A DNA stretch of 64,000 nucleotides, taken from Mycoplasmopsis gallopavonis. Lineage in GTDB: Bacteria; Bacillota_I; Bacilli_A; Mycoplasmatales; Metamycoplasmataceae. The notes beneath the pieces were generated by a model, which saw nothing but the letters and a program-made list of their open reading frames with translations, had not been told where the DNA came from and did not search any database. Every line of letters starts with the position of its first letter. Position 1 is the stretch's first letter. The position numbers and the translations under genes were made by a program. Shown piece after piece: positions 1 to 13,102 of the stretch. Location: NCBI RefSeq assembly GCF_900660635.1, contig NZ_LR215031.1, forward strand, positions 372,001 to 436,000, written 5' to 3'.

Positions 1-2247
1 TTTGCATTAGAAAAAAATAATCTAGATGATGAACTTGCAAGTCAAGAAAATGAATACGCAACATTTTTAAAATTTGTTGAAGAATCAATTGGTTCAACAA
101 AAGATCAAACATTAATTAACGAAATTAATAGTATCTTTTTTAGATACAATCCTCAAAAAGAACGAAATTGATCATTTGATGATTTAAAAACAAGTTTAAT
201 TAAATATGATAGTTTAATTGCTATGGATAAAGAGCGTTTTGATAAAGAATTAGTTATGACTTTAATCAATAGTGTTAATCCTCTTATTTTAAATAAAAAT
301 AAATTTACAAATGAAGCACCAACTAAAATTAATATTTTAGAAGTTTTAACAGAAATTAGTGCTTTTATCTCAAATTACATTCAAACAGAATTTCAAATTA
401 CAAAAAATATGAATAATAAATTAAACGAACAACAAAAAGAATTTCTTTTACGTGAAAAAATCAAAATCATTCAATCAATGCTTGAAGAAATGAACGCTCC
501 AGTTGTTGAGGATGACTATGCAAAATTAATTAAAGATGATAAACTAAAAAATATTTATCCTAAAACAGTTAGAGATGTTATTGCAAGTGAAAGTAAAAGA
601 ATTACAGAAATGATGCAAGCTTCTCCGGAAGCCACTTTGGCTAAAACTTACATTGAAACTCTTAAAAAATTACCATGAAGAATCACTCAAACAGAACATC
701 TTGACATTGAACATGCTCGTGAAGTATTAGATTCAAACCATTATGGTCTTGATAATGTTAAAGAAAGAGTTCTTGAATATTTGGCTGTTATTATCAATAA
801 AAAACTTAAAACTCAAAAAGAAGAAAAAGAAGCTAAGTTACCTTATAAAGATGATTTAGAAATTGATTTAAATCTTTTTAAAGAAGAAAAAGAAGCTAAA
901 AAATCATTTAATAATGTTCCGATTATTACCTTAGTTGGTCCACCAGGAGTTGGGAAAACTTCGCTTTCAAAAGCAATTGCTGATGCTTTAAACCGTAAAT
1001 TTATTAAAGTTTCACTTGGTGGAGTTCATGATGAAAGCGAAATTAGAGGTCACAGAAGAACTTACGTAGGTGCAATGCCTGGAAAAATTATTAAAGGAAT
1101 TAACCAAGTTGGTGTTTCTAACCCAGTTATTTTACTTGACGAAATCGACAAAATGAAGTCAGACATGAAAGGTGATCCAGCTAGTGCAATGTTAGAAGTT
1201 CTTGATCCAGAACAAAATACACATTTCCAAGATCACTATTTAGAACATGAATACGATCTTTCGAAAGCAATTTTTATTGCAACTGCGAACTATTATGAAG
1301 CAATTCCTGCTCCACTTTTAGATCGTGTCGAAGTTATTGAACTCTCTTCATATACTTTGAGTGAAAAAATCAATATCGCTCGTAACCATTTATTACCAAA
1401 AGTTCTTGAACAAGCTAGTTTAGAACCTCAATTCCTTGAAATTAGCGATCAATTAATCGAATTTATTATTAAGCACTACACCAAAGAAGCTGGTGTACGT
1501 GGTCTTAAACGTTTACTTGATAAAATCGCACGTAAAATCGTTATGAAGAAAATGGAACATCCAAAAATGAGAAAATACAAATTAGTGAAAGCGGATGTTT
1601 TAGAATTTCTTGGAGTTATTAAATTCAAACAAGAAGAAAAAGACATCATTGATGTACCAGGAATTGTTAACGGTCTTGCTTATACATCATTTGGTGGTTC
1701 ATCACTTCAAATTGAGGTCAATGTCTTTAAAGGAAAACCAGAGATTAAATTAACTGGTTCACTTAAAGATGTTATGAAAGAGTCTGCACAAATTGCGTTA
1801 TCTTATGTTAGAGCAAATGCTCAAACTTTTGGAATTGAAGAATTTGATTTCGAAACTCACACAATTCATATTCACGTTCCAGAAGGAGCAGTTCCAAAAG
1901 ATGGTCCAAGTGCAGGGGTAACCTTTACAACCGCACTTATTTCAGCATTACGAAACCAACGAGTTCCAAGCGATATTGGAATGACGGGTGAAATTACCCT
2001 AAGAGGGAAAGTGCTTGAAATTGGCGGACTAAAAGAAAAATCATTTGCAGCAAATCAAAAAGGATTAACAAGAGTTTTCATCCCTGCTTCAAATGAAAAG
2101 AATTTACAAGATATACCAGACGAAATAAAATCAACAATTAGTTATATTCCTGTTCATGACTATAAAGAAATTTTTGATGTTATTTTCGCAAATAAGCAAC
2201 CTAAAAAAGTTGTAGTGTATAAAAGCGAAGATAAGAATGAAAAATAA
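1..2247 (+). CDS. lon: ATP-dependent protease Lon (5' end outside window)
   Basis: Lon is a cytosolic AAA+ serine protease that unfolds and degrades misfolded and regulatory proteins. The reading frame is open from base 1 to TAA at 2245 with TGA read as Trp (for example at 676). Visible parts, in order, are the end of the N-terminal/coiled-coil region, the Walker A motif GPPGVGKT near 940, Walker B ILLDEIDK near 1133, and the C-terminal proteolytic domain with PKDGPSAG (catalytic Ser near 1910) and the downstream [13 protein letters not shown] Lys region. The start codon lies upstream of the window. The next gene starts 4 bases later, so the two are probably cotranscribed. Identity is very secure. 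Confidence 0.97.
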
Positions 2248-2251
2248 TTAA

Positions 2252-3675
2252 ATGCAAGAAAAGCATTTTACTCAAAAAAGCTTCACATTTTTTACAATTA
2301 ATTATGTAATTGGTGTTGGTTTTTTAACAACAATAGGATCTATAGCTAAATTTAATTATTTTGGTTATTTAGTAATCTTCATTGCTGCCACAGTTGTTTT
2401 TGGTATTTCATTAGTTTTTTCAAGACTAAGCAATAGTTTTAAAGAACACTATGGTGGTTCATATACTTTCGCCAAGCACATCAATACAGGCCAAAGCCTA
2501 GTTTTTACAAATAGAATTATTGAAAGTAAGGCTGTGAGAAATTTTTCATTCTTTGTTGGATGAAATCAATTTATTCAGACCCCAATTCTTTCAGCAATTT
2601 CACCGCTCTTTTTAGCATCAACATTAATTGGATTACTTAATCCTGATTCACAACATTACCAATTATATGTTTGATTAATCAGAGCTTTTGCTTTACTGTT
2701 CTTTATTTTCTTAACTTTTATTTCTACAATTGGATTAAAAAGCAGTAAGAATATTATTTATTATGCAAGTTTAGTGAAGTGATTTGTTCTTTTATTAGGT
2801 CTTTTAATTCTTATTTACTCAATTAGTGCTCATAATGATTTTTCAACTAATTTAATAAAATTCAAAGAAAATCAAGCAAAGACAAAATCACACCTAAATT
2901 AATTATGTCAAACGCACTTCTTTTTGTTTATGCTTTCGCAGGGACAGAAGATGTATCAGCCATGGTTAAAGATGTTAAATTTAAAAGTTTTAGAAAAATT
3001 TTATTAATTGCGTTTGCATTTGTTTTAGTTTTCTATTTTATTGTTTATACTTTACTTTTAAATTTTGCTATTGTTAAAACCGAAAAAGGTTTAATTGCTG
3101 TTTATTCTGTTTTTGGAATTATCGGTACAATACTTTTTATTTTAGGTTATTTATCAAATGATGTTGGTTCGAAAGTAACTTTAAGTATTGCGACTGCTCG
3201 TAAATTAGTTCCAATTGCAGAAGATGGTCATTTATTTAGTTTTTTAACCAAAAGAAATCGTAGAGGTGAATTTTCAAATGCGATTTGATTTACAACAATT
3301 ATCACCTTAATTACCATGGTTATTTTCTGAATTATGAATATTTTTCTAGGTTCTAGCAAACCTGATGAACAAGATAAATTTTTTGAAACAGCAATCATAG
3401 CAAACGGAATTGCTCTTTTAGTTGAAGATATTTGTACATTTATTGTTGCTTTAATTTTAGATCGTAAAAAAATCATTACCAAGATTCCCCTTTGAGAAAA
3501 ACTTTACTATTTATTCGATATTGTTTTAATTATCACTTTAATTTTAAGTTTCTTTTTCCCACAAATATATGGTGAACCAGCTGAAACTTCAAATTATGTA
3601 GTTATTGTTATTTACTTTGGGTTCTTAATTTTAGGAGTTTTATTTAAAACGATTTCATTTTTAAATAAAAAATAA
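2252..3675 (+). pseudogene. Amino-acid permease, APC type, split by a frameshift
   Basis: A polytopic membrane protein of the amino acid-polyamine-cation type. The N-terminal half (from ATG 2252) has the glycine-rich first helix INYVIGVGFLTT; the second half has VYAFAGTEDVSAM and further hydrophobic helices, ending at TAA 3673. The halves lie in different frames. The first frame stops at 2900-2902, and the second frame is open only after about 2851, so a one-base loss lies between these points, most simply in the short A run of gcaaagac near 2873-2880. Restoring one A gives a continuous protein of about 470 residues. It is either a recent pseudogene or an assembly error. The substrate cannot be told. 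Confidence 0.8.
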
Positions 3676-3689
3676 TCACATCGTTATAC

Positions 3690-3717
3690 TGATCAATTTC
3701 AAAAAGGAAATTGATCA
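3690..3717. terminator. Strong hairpin after the permease
   Basis: Perfect 11-bp stem (TGATCAATTTC / GAAATTGATCA) with a 6-base loop, lying 15 bases past the permease stop. It has no T tract directly behind it, so it may be a processing or stabilising hairpin rather than a terminator by itself. A second hairpin with a T tract follows at 3752. Confidence 0.5.
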
Positions 3718-3751
3718 AATAAACATTAAATAATAAAACAAAAAATCAATA

Positions 3752-3784
3752 AGACACATTCGAAAGAGAATGTGTCTATTTTTT
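3752..3784 (+). terminator. Intrinsic terminator between permease and fpg
   Basis: 10-bp perfect stem AGACACATTC / GAATGTGTCT with loop GAAAGA, followed by TATTTTTTG. It ends the lon-permease transcript before fpg. Confidence 0.8.
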
Positions 3785-3835
3785 GTCTAGAAAAGACAAG
3801 GATGCCTATTTTTAAGGGTTAAAAATATTTTATGT

Positions 3836-3841
3836 TAAAAT
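3836..3841 (+). promoter_or_regulatory. Extended -10 box of fpg
   Basis: TGT-TAAAAT lies with its last base 6 bases before the fpg ATG (3848), so the predicted transcription start falls at or next to the start codon. No Shine-Dalgarno sequence is visible, which suggests leaderless translation. Confidence 0.45.
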
Positions 3842-3847
3842 AATAGT

Positions 3848-4702
3848 ATGCCAGAATATCCAGAAGTAACCGTGGTAACACGAAGTTTAAATAAGTTAGT
3901 TAGAAACGAAACAATTCTTAAAATTGAAGTTCGTAATCCTAAATTTATCCACAATACAACTCAAAAAGAATTTGAAACTCAGCTTAGTAATAAAACAATT
4001 TTAGAAGTAAAAAATACAGGTAAATTTATTGAATTTATTCTTAGTGATCATTATAGAATTTTGTCACATCTTAGAATGGCCGGAAAATATTATGTTTGTG
4101 ATTATAGAGAAGCTCAAATTTCTAAAATTAATATTCATAATTATGTTTACTTTTATCTAACTAATGACAAAGTGATGATTTATAATGATGCTCGTCAATT
4201 TGGTGGTTTTGAATTGATTTTACCAAGCGATCAAAGAAGTCTTGAAGAAATTAAATCATTAAGTAAATTACCTGGCGAGACAAACGCTGAACTTCTTTTT
4301 CGAAAATTACAACGTAAAACAATTAGTATTAAAACGGCTTTATTAGATCAAAAATTAGTTTTAGGAATTGGAAATATTTATGTTGATGAAGCTCTTTTTG
4401 CAGCTAAAGTACATCCAATGACTAAATGCAACAAAATTTCTTTACAAGAGCTTCAAACAATTTTAAAATATGCTCATGAAATTATGGATGAAAGCATCAA
4501 ACACGGTGGAAGTAGCGTTCATACCTATCAATCAGTTAATGAAGCAAACGGAACTTTCCAAGATCAATTGAAAGCTTATGGTAGAGCTGGAACAATTTGT
4601 CCTAGATGTCAAGAAGTAGAGATTGTGAAAATTAAATTAGACTATAAACCAAATGGTCGAGGAACAAGTTTTTGTCCAAAATGTCAAGTAATAAAAGATT
4701 AA
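3848..4702 (+). CDS. mutM: Formamidopyrimidine-DNA glycosylase (Fpg/MutM)
   Basis: Base-excision repair enzyme that removes 8-oxoguanine and formamidopyrimidines and cuts the abasic site. The protein has 284 residues, normal for the family. It starts MPEYPEV, in which the N-terminal proline is the catalytic nucleophile and the following Glu the acid. It ends in a four-cysteine zinc finger (CPRC ... CPKC) that binds DNA. The reading frame has no internal TGA. The next gene overlaps its 3' end, so both share a transcript. With uvrC disrupted in this window, base excision is an intact repair route here. Confidence 0.96.
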   Translation: MPEYPEVTVVTRSLNKLVRNETILKIEVRNPKFIHNTTQKEFETQLSNKTILEVKNTGKFIEFILSDHYRILSHLRMAGKYYVCDYREAQISKINIHNYVYFYLTNDKVMIYNDARQFGGFELILPSDQRSLEEIKSLSKLPGETNAELLFRKLQRKTISIKTALLDQKLVLGIGNIYVDEALFAAKVHPMTKCNKISLQELQTILKYAHEIMDESIKHGGSSVHTYQSVNEANGTFQDQLKAYGRAGTICPRCQEVEIVKIKLDYKPNGRGTSFCPKCQVIKD

Positions 4703-4956
4703 TTGTTGTAATTGATATGCTTAATGGTTTTTGTTTTCAAGGACCACTTAGCGATAAGAGAATTGCACAAATTATTCCTCAAATTAAAAATCTTCTTCTT
4801 CAAGGTGATGATAATTTATTTTTATGTGATTCACATAGTTTAAATGATCCGGAAATGACCATTTATCCTCCGCATTGTCTTAGCGGAACATACGAAGCAG
4901 AAGTTGTTGATGAGCTTAAAAATTTAATTAAAAGAAAAATTACCAAACAAACTACC

Positions 4957-6287
4957 TATATTAGGATAAATAAATTAGACACTTAACGTCGCATGTGTTA
5001 AAAAACCATGCGGCGTTTTTCAATTTAAATTTGATTGAGGTCTTTCGAAGTTATATCAAGAAAAATATTTAGATATGATTGAATTCACTTCGCTATCTAA
5101 CATTTTATCAGTTTCATAAAAATCTAATAATTCTCTTTGAATTAATGCAAAAATAAATTCGGAAGGTCTATTTGCTAATGAATTACCTTTTGGAGACATT
5201 GATTGTTTAGTATTTACATTTTTTAAAAATTTAGAAAAGGCAAAATTTGCATATTCAATTCCGTGATCTGAATGAAAAATAGTAGGTTTGATTTGATGTT
5301 TATCAAGAGTATCTTGAACAAGCTTTATAGTAGATGCAGAATCTCTTATATCCGATAAAGTTCAATTTAAAACAGTGTTACTAAAAGTTTCGGTGATAAC
5401 ATGAAGAAATCTCATTCCTTCTTTTGTTTTAATAAATTTAATATCTGCATGTAATTTTTCACCAAAATAATTTGATTTAAAATTTCCTTGAACTAAATCT
5501 GATGCTCAGATTCTAGAGAATTTTACCTCTTTGTTTTTCTTTGATTTTTTCTTTTGATATGCTCTTGATTTATATTGATTAAATTCATAATTTAGTCTAA
5601 ATAAATATGAAGAAATTCTTTTTTGGTGCGTTAATAAGTATTTTTGATAAAGTTTATCTCTTCCTATAACAAAATTAGAATTTTTAGCTTCTAAATTAAT
5701 TCAATTAATTAATTCATGATCAATATATTTCTTTTTGTCAATTTTTTCTTTCTTAGAACAAGAGTAATAAAAAGAAGTTCGATTTAATTTCAAAACTAAT
5801 GAAATTTTTGAAATATTTCTAAATTGTTTACTTTTTTCTTCTTTTCTTTTTCTAATTTTTTCAAAAATTTCTTGTTGCTTTACTCCTCTTTCTTCCAAAA
5901 TTTCTTCCATAATATCCTGATAAAGATCTCTATCTTCCTCACACAATTCATTGATGCTAACTCTTTTTCTTCTTCCTGAGTTAGGTTTTTTACTTTTACC
6001 TGATTTACTTTCTAAATTATTCATGTTGAAATTATATATTTTTATCCAACTCTTTAATAAAGCTTTCGCTCTTCTATAAGGATTCTCATGCTTACCCTCT
6101 TTTCTTTGTTTTATGATTTGATATCTTTCTCAAAAATCTTCAACAAAAGTTATAATCGCTATTTCAAAACCTTCTTTTTGGTAAATGTGGATATATTTTA
6201 ATTTTTGTTCTTTTGTAAATTGTTTTAAACGCATAAAAAAGACGCACTCCTTTCTTTTTGGAATGTGTCTAATTTTTTTATCCTGAT
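4957..6287 (-). mobile_element. IS3-family insertion sequence, first type (single copy here)
   Basis: Approximately 1.33 kb element. Imperfect terminal inverted repeats AGGATAAATAAATTAGACAC (4963-4982) and the complement at 6265-6284 differ at one base. It is flanked by the 17-bp direct repeat TTACCAAACAAACTACC at 4940-4956 and 6288-6304, long for IS3 (usually 3-5 bp). Outside the inverted repeats the two ends differ (TATATT against ATC), so the exact termini are uncertain by a few bases. One long transposase gene fills the element on the minus strand. It disrupts the nicotinamidase gene. Confidence 0.85.
4975..6234 (-). CDS. IS3-family transposase, fused OrfA-OrfB (419 aa)
   Basis: DDE integrase-type transposase acting on the ends of its own IS. 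A single frame runs from ATG 6234 to TAA 4975 with several TGA Trp codons, the stop lying inside the terminal repeat. The N-terminal part is helix-turn-helix-like, followed by the Lys/Arg-rich linker KSKKPNSGRRKRVS. The rve catalytic core shows HADIKFIK (first Asp), HSDHGIEYA (second Asp) and SLANRPSEF (Glu). In most IS3 elements OrfA and OrfB overlap and need a -1 frameshift; here they are one frame. It looks intact and possibly active. Confidence 0.9.
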
Positions 6288-6557
6288 TTACCAAACAAAC
6301 TACCAATGGTTTTTTTAATGTTCTAAGCGATCTTTGACAAAATTATCAAGAAATTATTATTACAGGATGTTGCACTGATATCTGTGTCATGCAATTTGCT
6401 TTATCTTTAAAAGGTTATTTACTTAGTCAAAAAAAGATAATGAAGTTATTATTTATGAAGAAATGGTGAGCACTTATGATGGGCCAAATCATGAAGCAAG
6501 CTTTTTTCAAACTAGTGCATTAGAAATCTTAAAATTAGCAGGAGTTAAAATTCAAAA

Positions 6558-6880
6558 ATGAGATCAAAACAAGTAGACTTACATGGACTTGAAACTGATG
6601 AAGCAGTAATTATTGCTTATCAACATCTTTTAGAATTTCAAAAAAATCAAATTGATTCACTAGTTTTTATAACAGGTAAAGGAACTGGAGCTTTAAAAAC
6701 TGTTATTGCAAATTTATTAGATAAAGAAAAATCCAATATACATGAATTAATAATGGTGGTGCAATAGAACTATTAGATCGTTTTTCACAAACACCTACTT
6801 CACCTTATTCTTTTGATGATCAAATCGAAGAACTAGATAGTGAAGAAATTGAAGATTTATTTGCACAATTTAAAAATTAA
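6558..6880 (+). pseudogene. Smr-domain protein, frameshifted
   Basis: Small Smr domain (MutS2 C-terminal type, a nuclease/DNA-branch-binding fold): the start gives QVDLHGLETDEA (the LDLHG motif) and the middle VFITGKGTGALK (the TGxG motif). The frame stops early at 6767. The other frame gives the expected end INNGGAIELLDRF and continues to TAA 6880. One missing A in TTAATAATGG near 6750 explains the shift. ATG 6558 overlaps the end of the nicotinamidase remnant by 19 bases. This is the second frameshift within 350 bases, so the locus seems to be decaying, unless the assembly has errors here. Confidence 0.75.
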
Positions 6881-6893
6881 AAATCAGCTAGAT

Positions 6894-8161
6894 TAAACTA
6901 GGACAGAAAAAATTAACAATTTATCAAATTGGATAGCCCCATACTATATTCGTATGGGGTTTTTCAATTCAAACATGATTGAATTCTAAATTTATTGTAT
7001 CAATGAACATAATTAGATATCACTTTTTCTAGTTCACTCAAAGTCATAGCTTTGATATTTAAATCTCTAATTAATTCAGTTTTTAAATTTGAAAATCAAT
7101 ATTCCACAACTCTATTATCTAAACTATTTCCTACTTTTGAAAGTGAAATTATTCCACCTTTATTTTGAATAAAACGAGAAAAATCATCAGATGTATAAGT
7201 TGAGCAATGATCTGAATGTAATATAAAACTTTTTTCAAAATCAACATTTTCAAATGTTTTGTAAATTAATTTGGAATCATTAAATTTAGAAAGAGAAAAA
7301 CTAATTATTTCTTTAGTTTTATGTTTAATTACTACTGAAAGATAAACATTATTGTTTATTGCATCTTTTGTCGCTGGAAGATATGTTACATCAGTAGCAT
7401 ATATATTTCTGTTATATACATCATTATAATCTCTATTAACAATGTTTTCTTTTATGACAGATGTATTCTTTACTTCTTTTAGTTTTTTTCTTTTTCTGAC
7501 ATTGCAAAATAAACCTAAGGCATTCATATATCTTCCCAGAGTTCTTTCGTTTATGTCTATTTTATAGTGCTTTAAGATAAAATATTTTAATTTTTGTCTA
7601 CCATATTTAGATCTATTTTGTTTAAATGAATCAATAATCAAGTCTTGGTACTTTATTTTTCTGGATTTAATTCTAGGAGCAAAATTATTTCTTTTATGTT
7701 TGGATATTGTTTGTCTACAAAGATACAACAAAATAGCAAGTTTATACGAAGCCATATTAATATGTGATGCCTCTTGAACTTTTTCTGTTTTAAATTTATC
7801 TTTTGTAATTTCTCTATATCTTTTTGCAATTTCAATTAAATCTTCTCGTGTAAAAATGTCTCAATTTATATCTTGTTCTTTCGCTTTTCTTGACCTACCG
7901 GTTCCAGGCTTTCTTGGTTTTTTATTCATATTAAAATTATAATGTTTTAATATTCTTCGTAATCTCGCTTTCACATATTTATCTTTTGCTTTTGCACCAT
8001 ATTTATACATCAGTTCAATCGCATCCTTTTTACCTAATTGAAAAAATGTATTATAAATTTCTTTTTCTTGTTCTTCTGTAAAATGTTTTCCCATTTTTTC
8101 TCCTTTAAAAATATAAAAAATTAACATTCGAAGGAATGTTAATTTTTATTGTCCTAGTTTA
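6894..8161 (-). mobile_element. 1268-bp IS3-family element, copy A
   Basis: One of five full copies of the same IS here (A 6894, B 15869, C 33384, D 35372, F 46107), all exactly 1268 bp, plus one remnant. The ends are TAAACTAGGACA in inverted orientation; the 3-bp duplication GAT is at 6891-6893 and 8162-8164. A stem-loop with a T tract lies at each end inside the element: ATTAACATTC-CTTC-GAATGTTAAT upstream of the transposase, and CCCCATAC/GTATGGGG at the other end. Copy A shares sequence variants with copy C rather than with B, D and F. Confidence 0.95.
6913..8094 (-). CDS. IS3-family transposase (copy A), 393 aa
   Basis: Starts MGKHFTEEQE after AAAGGAG (spacing 7) and reads through TGA Trp codons to TAA 6913. 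The N-terminal ~90 residues are the DNA-binding OrfA-like part ending in RKPGTGRSRKAK. The catalytic core has ATDVTYLPA (Asp), FILHSDHCSTY (Asp) and NSLDNRVVEYW (Glu). OrfA and OrfB are fused in one frame, so no programmed frameshift is needed. Relative to copies B/D/F it has Asp at GKKDAIE, Arg-Arg at ARLRRIL and SRFIQNK near the C-terminus. Confidence 0.92.
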
Positions 8162-8175
8162 GATTAGCTGATTTT

Positions 8176-8679
8176 TTATTGCTTGATAATTTCAAAAATT
8201 GGTTCTTGAAAATCACTAGAATTAGATGTCAATTTTTCTAGCTGATAATTACCGCTTTCTGGTAAAACTAATACAATTACATCTGTTTTGTAACCGGCAT
8301 TTGCAATTTCTGCGAAGTTAACTTTAACAAGTTCTTGACCGTGTTTGATTTTTGAACCTATTTTTACACAAGGTTGAAACCCTTTTCCATCAAGATTAAC
8401 AGTATCAATTCCAATGTGAATTAAAACTTTATTACCATTTTTGGTTGTTATATCAAATGCATGCTTGGTTGGGAAAATTAATTCTACCTCTCCACTAATA
8501 GGAGAAAGAACAGTTAATTCTTTATTTTCACTTAATTCGATAGCAAAACCATCTCCCAAAGCACCAGTTGAAAAAGCATCATCATTTAATTCTTGGAGGT
8601 TTTTAATTTGGCCTTGCAAAGGTAAAAATAATTGATCATTTTGTTGATTGTTTTTAAATAATTTTTGAAAAAAACTCAT
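8176..8679 (-). CDS. crr: PTS glucose-type EIIA (Crr-like)
   Basis: Free-standing EIIA of the glucose/sucrose PTS family, 167 residues. It takes a phosphoryl group from HPr and passes it to an EIIB domain. Both conserved histidines are present: TKHAFDI and the phosphorylated His in VLIHIGIDTVNLDG. SD-like GAGGGTG lies close before ATG 8679. A TATAGT-like -10 lies just upstream. It is transcribed alone toward the split terminator. It contrasts directly with the EIIB-EIIA protein at 23994-24842, which has lost these residues. Confidence 0.93.
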   Translation of the reverse strand: MSFFQKLFKNNQQNDQLFLPLQGQIKNLQELNDDAFSTGALGDGFAIELSENKELTVLSPISGEVELIFPTKHAFDITTKNGNKVLIHIGIDTVNLDGKGFQPCVKIGSKIKHGQELVKVNFAEIANAGYKTDVIVLVLPESGNYQLEKLTSNSSDFQEPIFEIIKQ

Positions 8680-8829
8680 TACACCCTCTTTTCATGTACT
8701 ATAATTTTAATCTTTTTATTAAAAAAGCAAAATTTAGCAATCATTTTATCCCGATGCAAAAAAATCGATAAAAAAGTAGTTTTAAGTTTTGAACTTTTTT
8801 TAAAAATTTTATAATTTCAATAAATTATC

Positions 8830-8835
8830 TATAAT
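8830..8835 (+). promoter_or_regulatory. -10 box of mnmA
   Basis: A perfect TATAAT lies 33 bases before the mnmA ATG. A good ribosome-binding site, AGGGGG, precedes the start. Confidence 0.5.
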
Positions 8836-8868
8836 AATTTATTTTTTGTTAAAAATTAGGGGGTCTAA

Positions 8869-9987
<1,119 letters not shown>

Positions 9988-10007
9988 TTAGATAGAAGGT
10001 ATTTATA

Positions 10008-12628
<2,621 letters not shown>

Positions 12629-12647
<19 letters not shown>

Positions 12648-13087
12648 ACTTAGGGACAAAAACTTGTGGATTTGCAATCACTGACCTAGACGAAATTATT
12701 GCAACATCACTAGAAAATTATCATTTTTCTGAAAATGATTTTGAACAAGCTTTATTACAAGTGGAACATTATTTAAGTGTTTATAATAACAAAATTGACG
12801 GAATAGTTTTAGGTTACCCTTTAAAAATTAGTGGTGATAAAAGCGAACGAACTTTAATGGTTGAGGCTTTTCGTTTAAAACTAATTGAGCGTTTTAACTT
12901 ACCTGTTATGCTTGTCAATGAGCAATATTCAACCAAAAGAGCAACAGAAGTGATGCTTAATGCTGGTTTAACTCGTCAAAAACGCAAAAATCATAAAGAT
13001 AAATTAGCTGCTCAAATTATTTTGCAAGATTATTTAGAGTACTATAAAAATAAATGAGATTTGCTTAAAGATGGTCGGATTCAATAA
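12629..13087 (+). CDS. ruvX: Putative pre-16S rRNA nuclease / Holliday-junction resolvase-like (YqgF, RuvX)
   Basis: RNase H-fold protein of 152 residues. Motifs are LGLDLGTKTCGFAITD, IVLGYPLKISGDKSE, VNEQYSTKRA and DKLAAQIILQDYL, the usual YqgF acidic and substrate residues. The final codons include a TGA Trp (13055), so the stop is TAA 13085. The start overlaps the end of alaS, suggesting coupled translation; alaS-ruvX adjacency is common in Firmicutes and Mollicutes. Confidence 0.94.
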
Positions 13088-13102
13088 TTTAAAGGAGTAT
13101 TA

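Larger units (their letters stand above)
4681..6576 (+). pseudogene. Nicotinamidase-like isochorismatase-fold protein, interrupted by an IS and a frameshift
   Basis: The 5' part (4681-4956) encodes RLIVVIDMLNGF, the Asp-containing first strand of the isochorismatase/nicotinamidase fold. The 3' part (about 6305-6576) carries IIITGCCTDICVMQFAL, with the catalytic Cys, and a C-terminus ending ALEILKLAGVKIQ. An IS3-family element separates the parts, flanked by a 17-bp direct repeat. Downstream, one base is missing in the A run near 6432-6438, shifting the frame again before EVIIYEEMVSTYDG. Intact, it would convert nicotinamide to nicotinate for the PncB enzyme encoded at 53596-54615. ATG 4681 is preferred to the in-frame TTG at 4672. 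As it stands it cannot be functional. Confidence 0.8.
6881..8175. terminator. Bidirectional terminator between smr and crr, split by IS copy A
   Basis: The left arm AAAATCAGCT (to 6890) and right arm AGCTGATTTTTT (from 8166) are perfect complements. Removing the IS and one copy of GAT restores a hairpin with a 5-base loop AGATT and a T tract on both sides. It would end the converging smr and crr transcripts. IS copy A lies exactly in the loop. Confidence 0.8.

Noticed and set aside
2860-2905. Programmed -1 frameshift in the permease
   Set aside because: No convincing slippery heptamer followed by a stem-loop or pseudoknot was seen; a simple base loss in an A run explains it.
3228-3482. 84-residue minus-strand frame within the permease region
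   Set aside because: Antisense shadow of a well-supported coding region.
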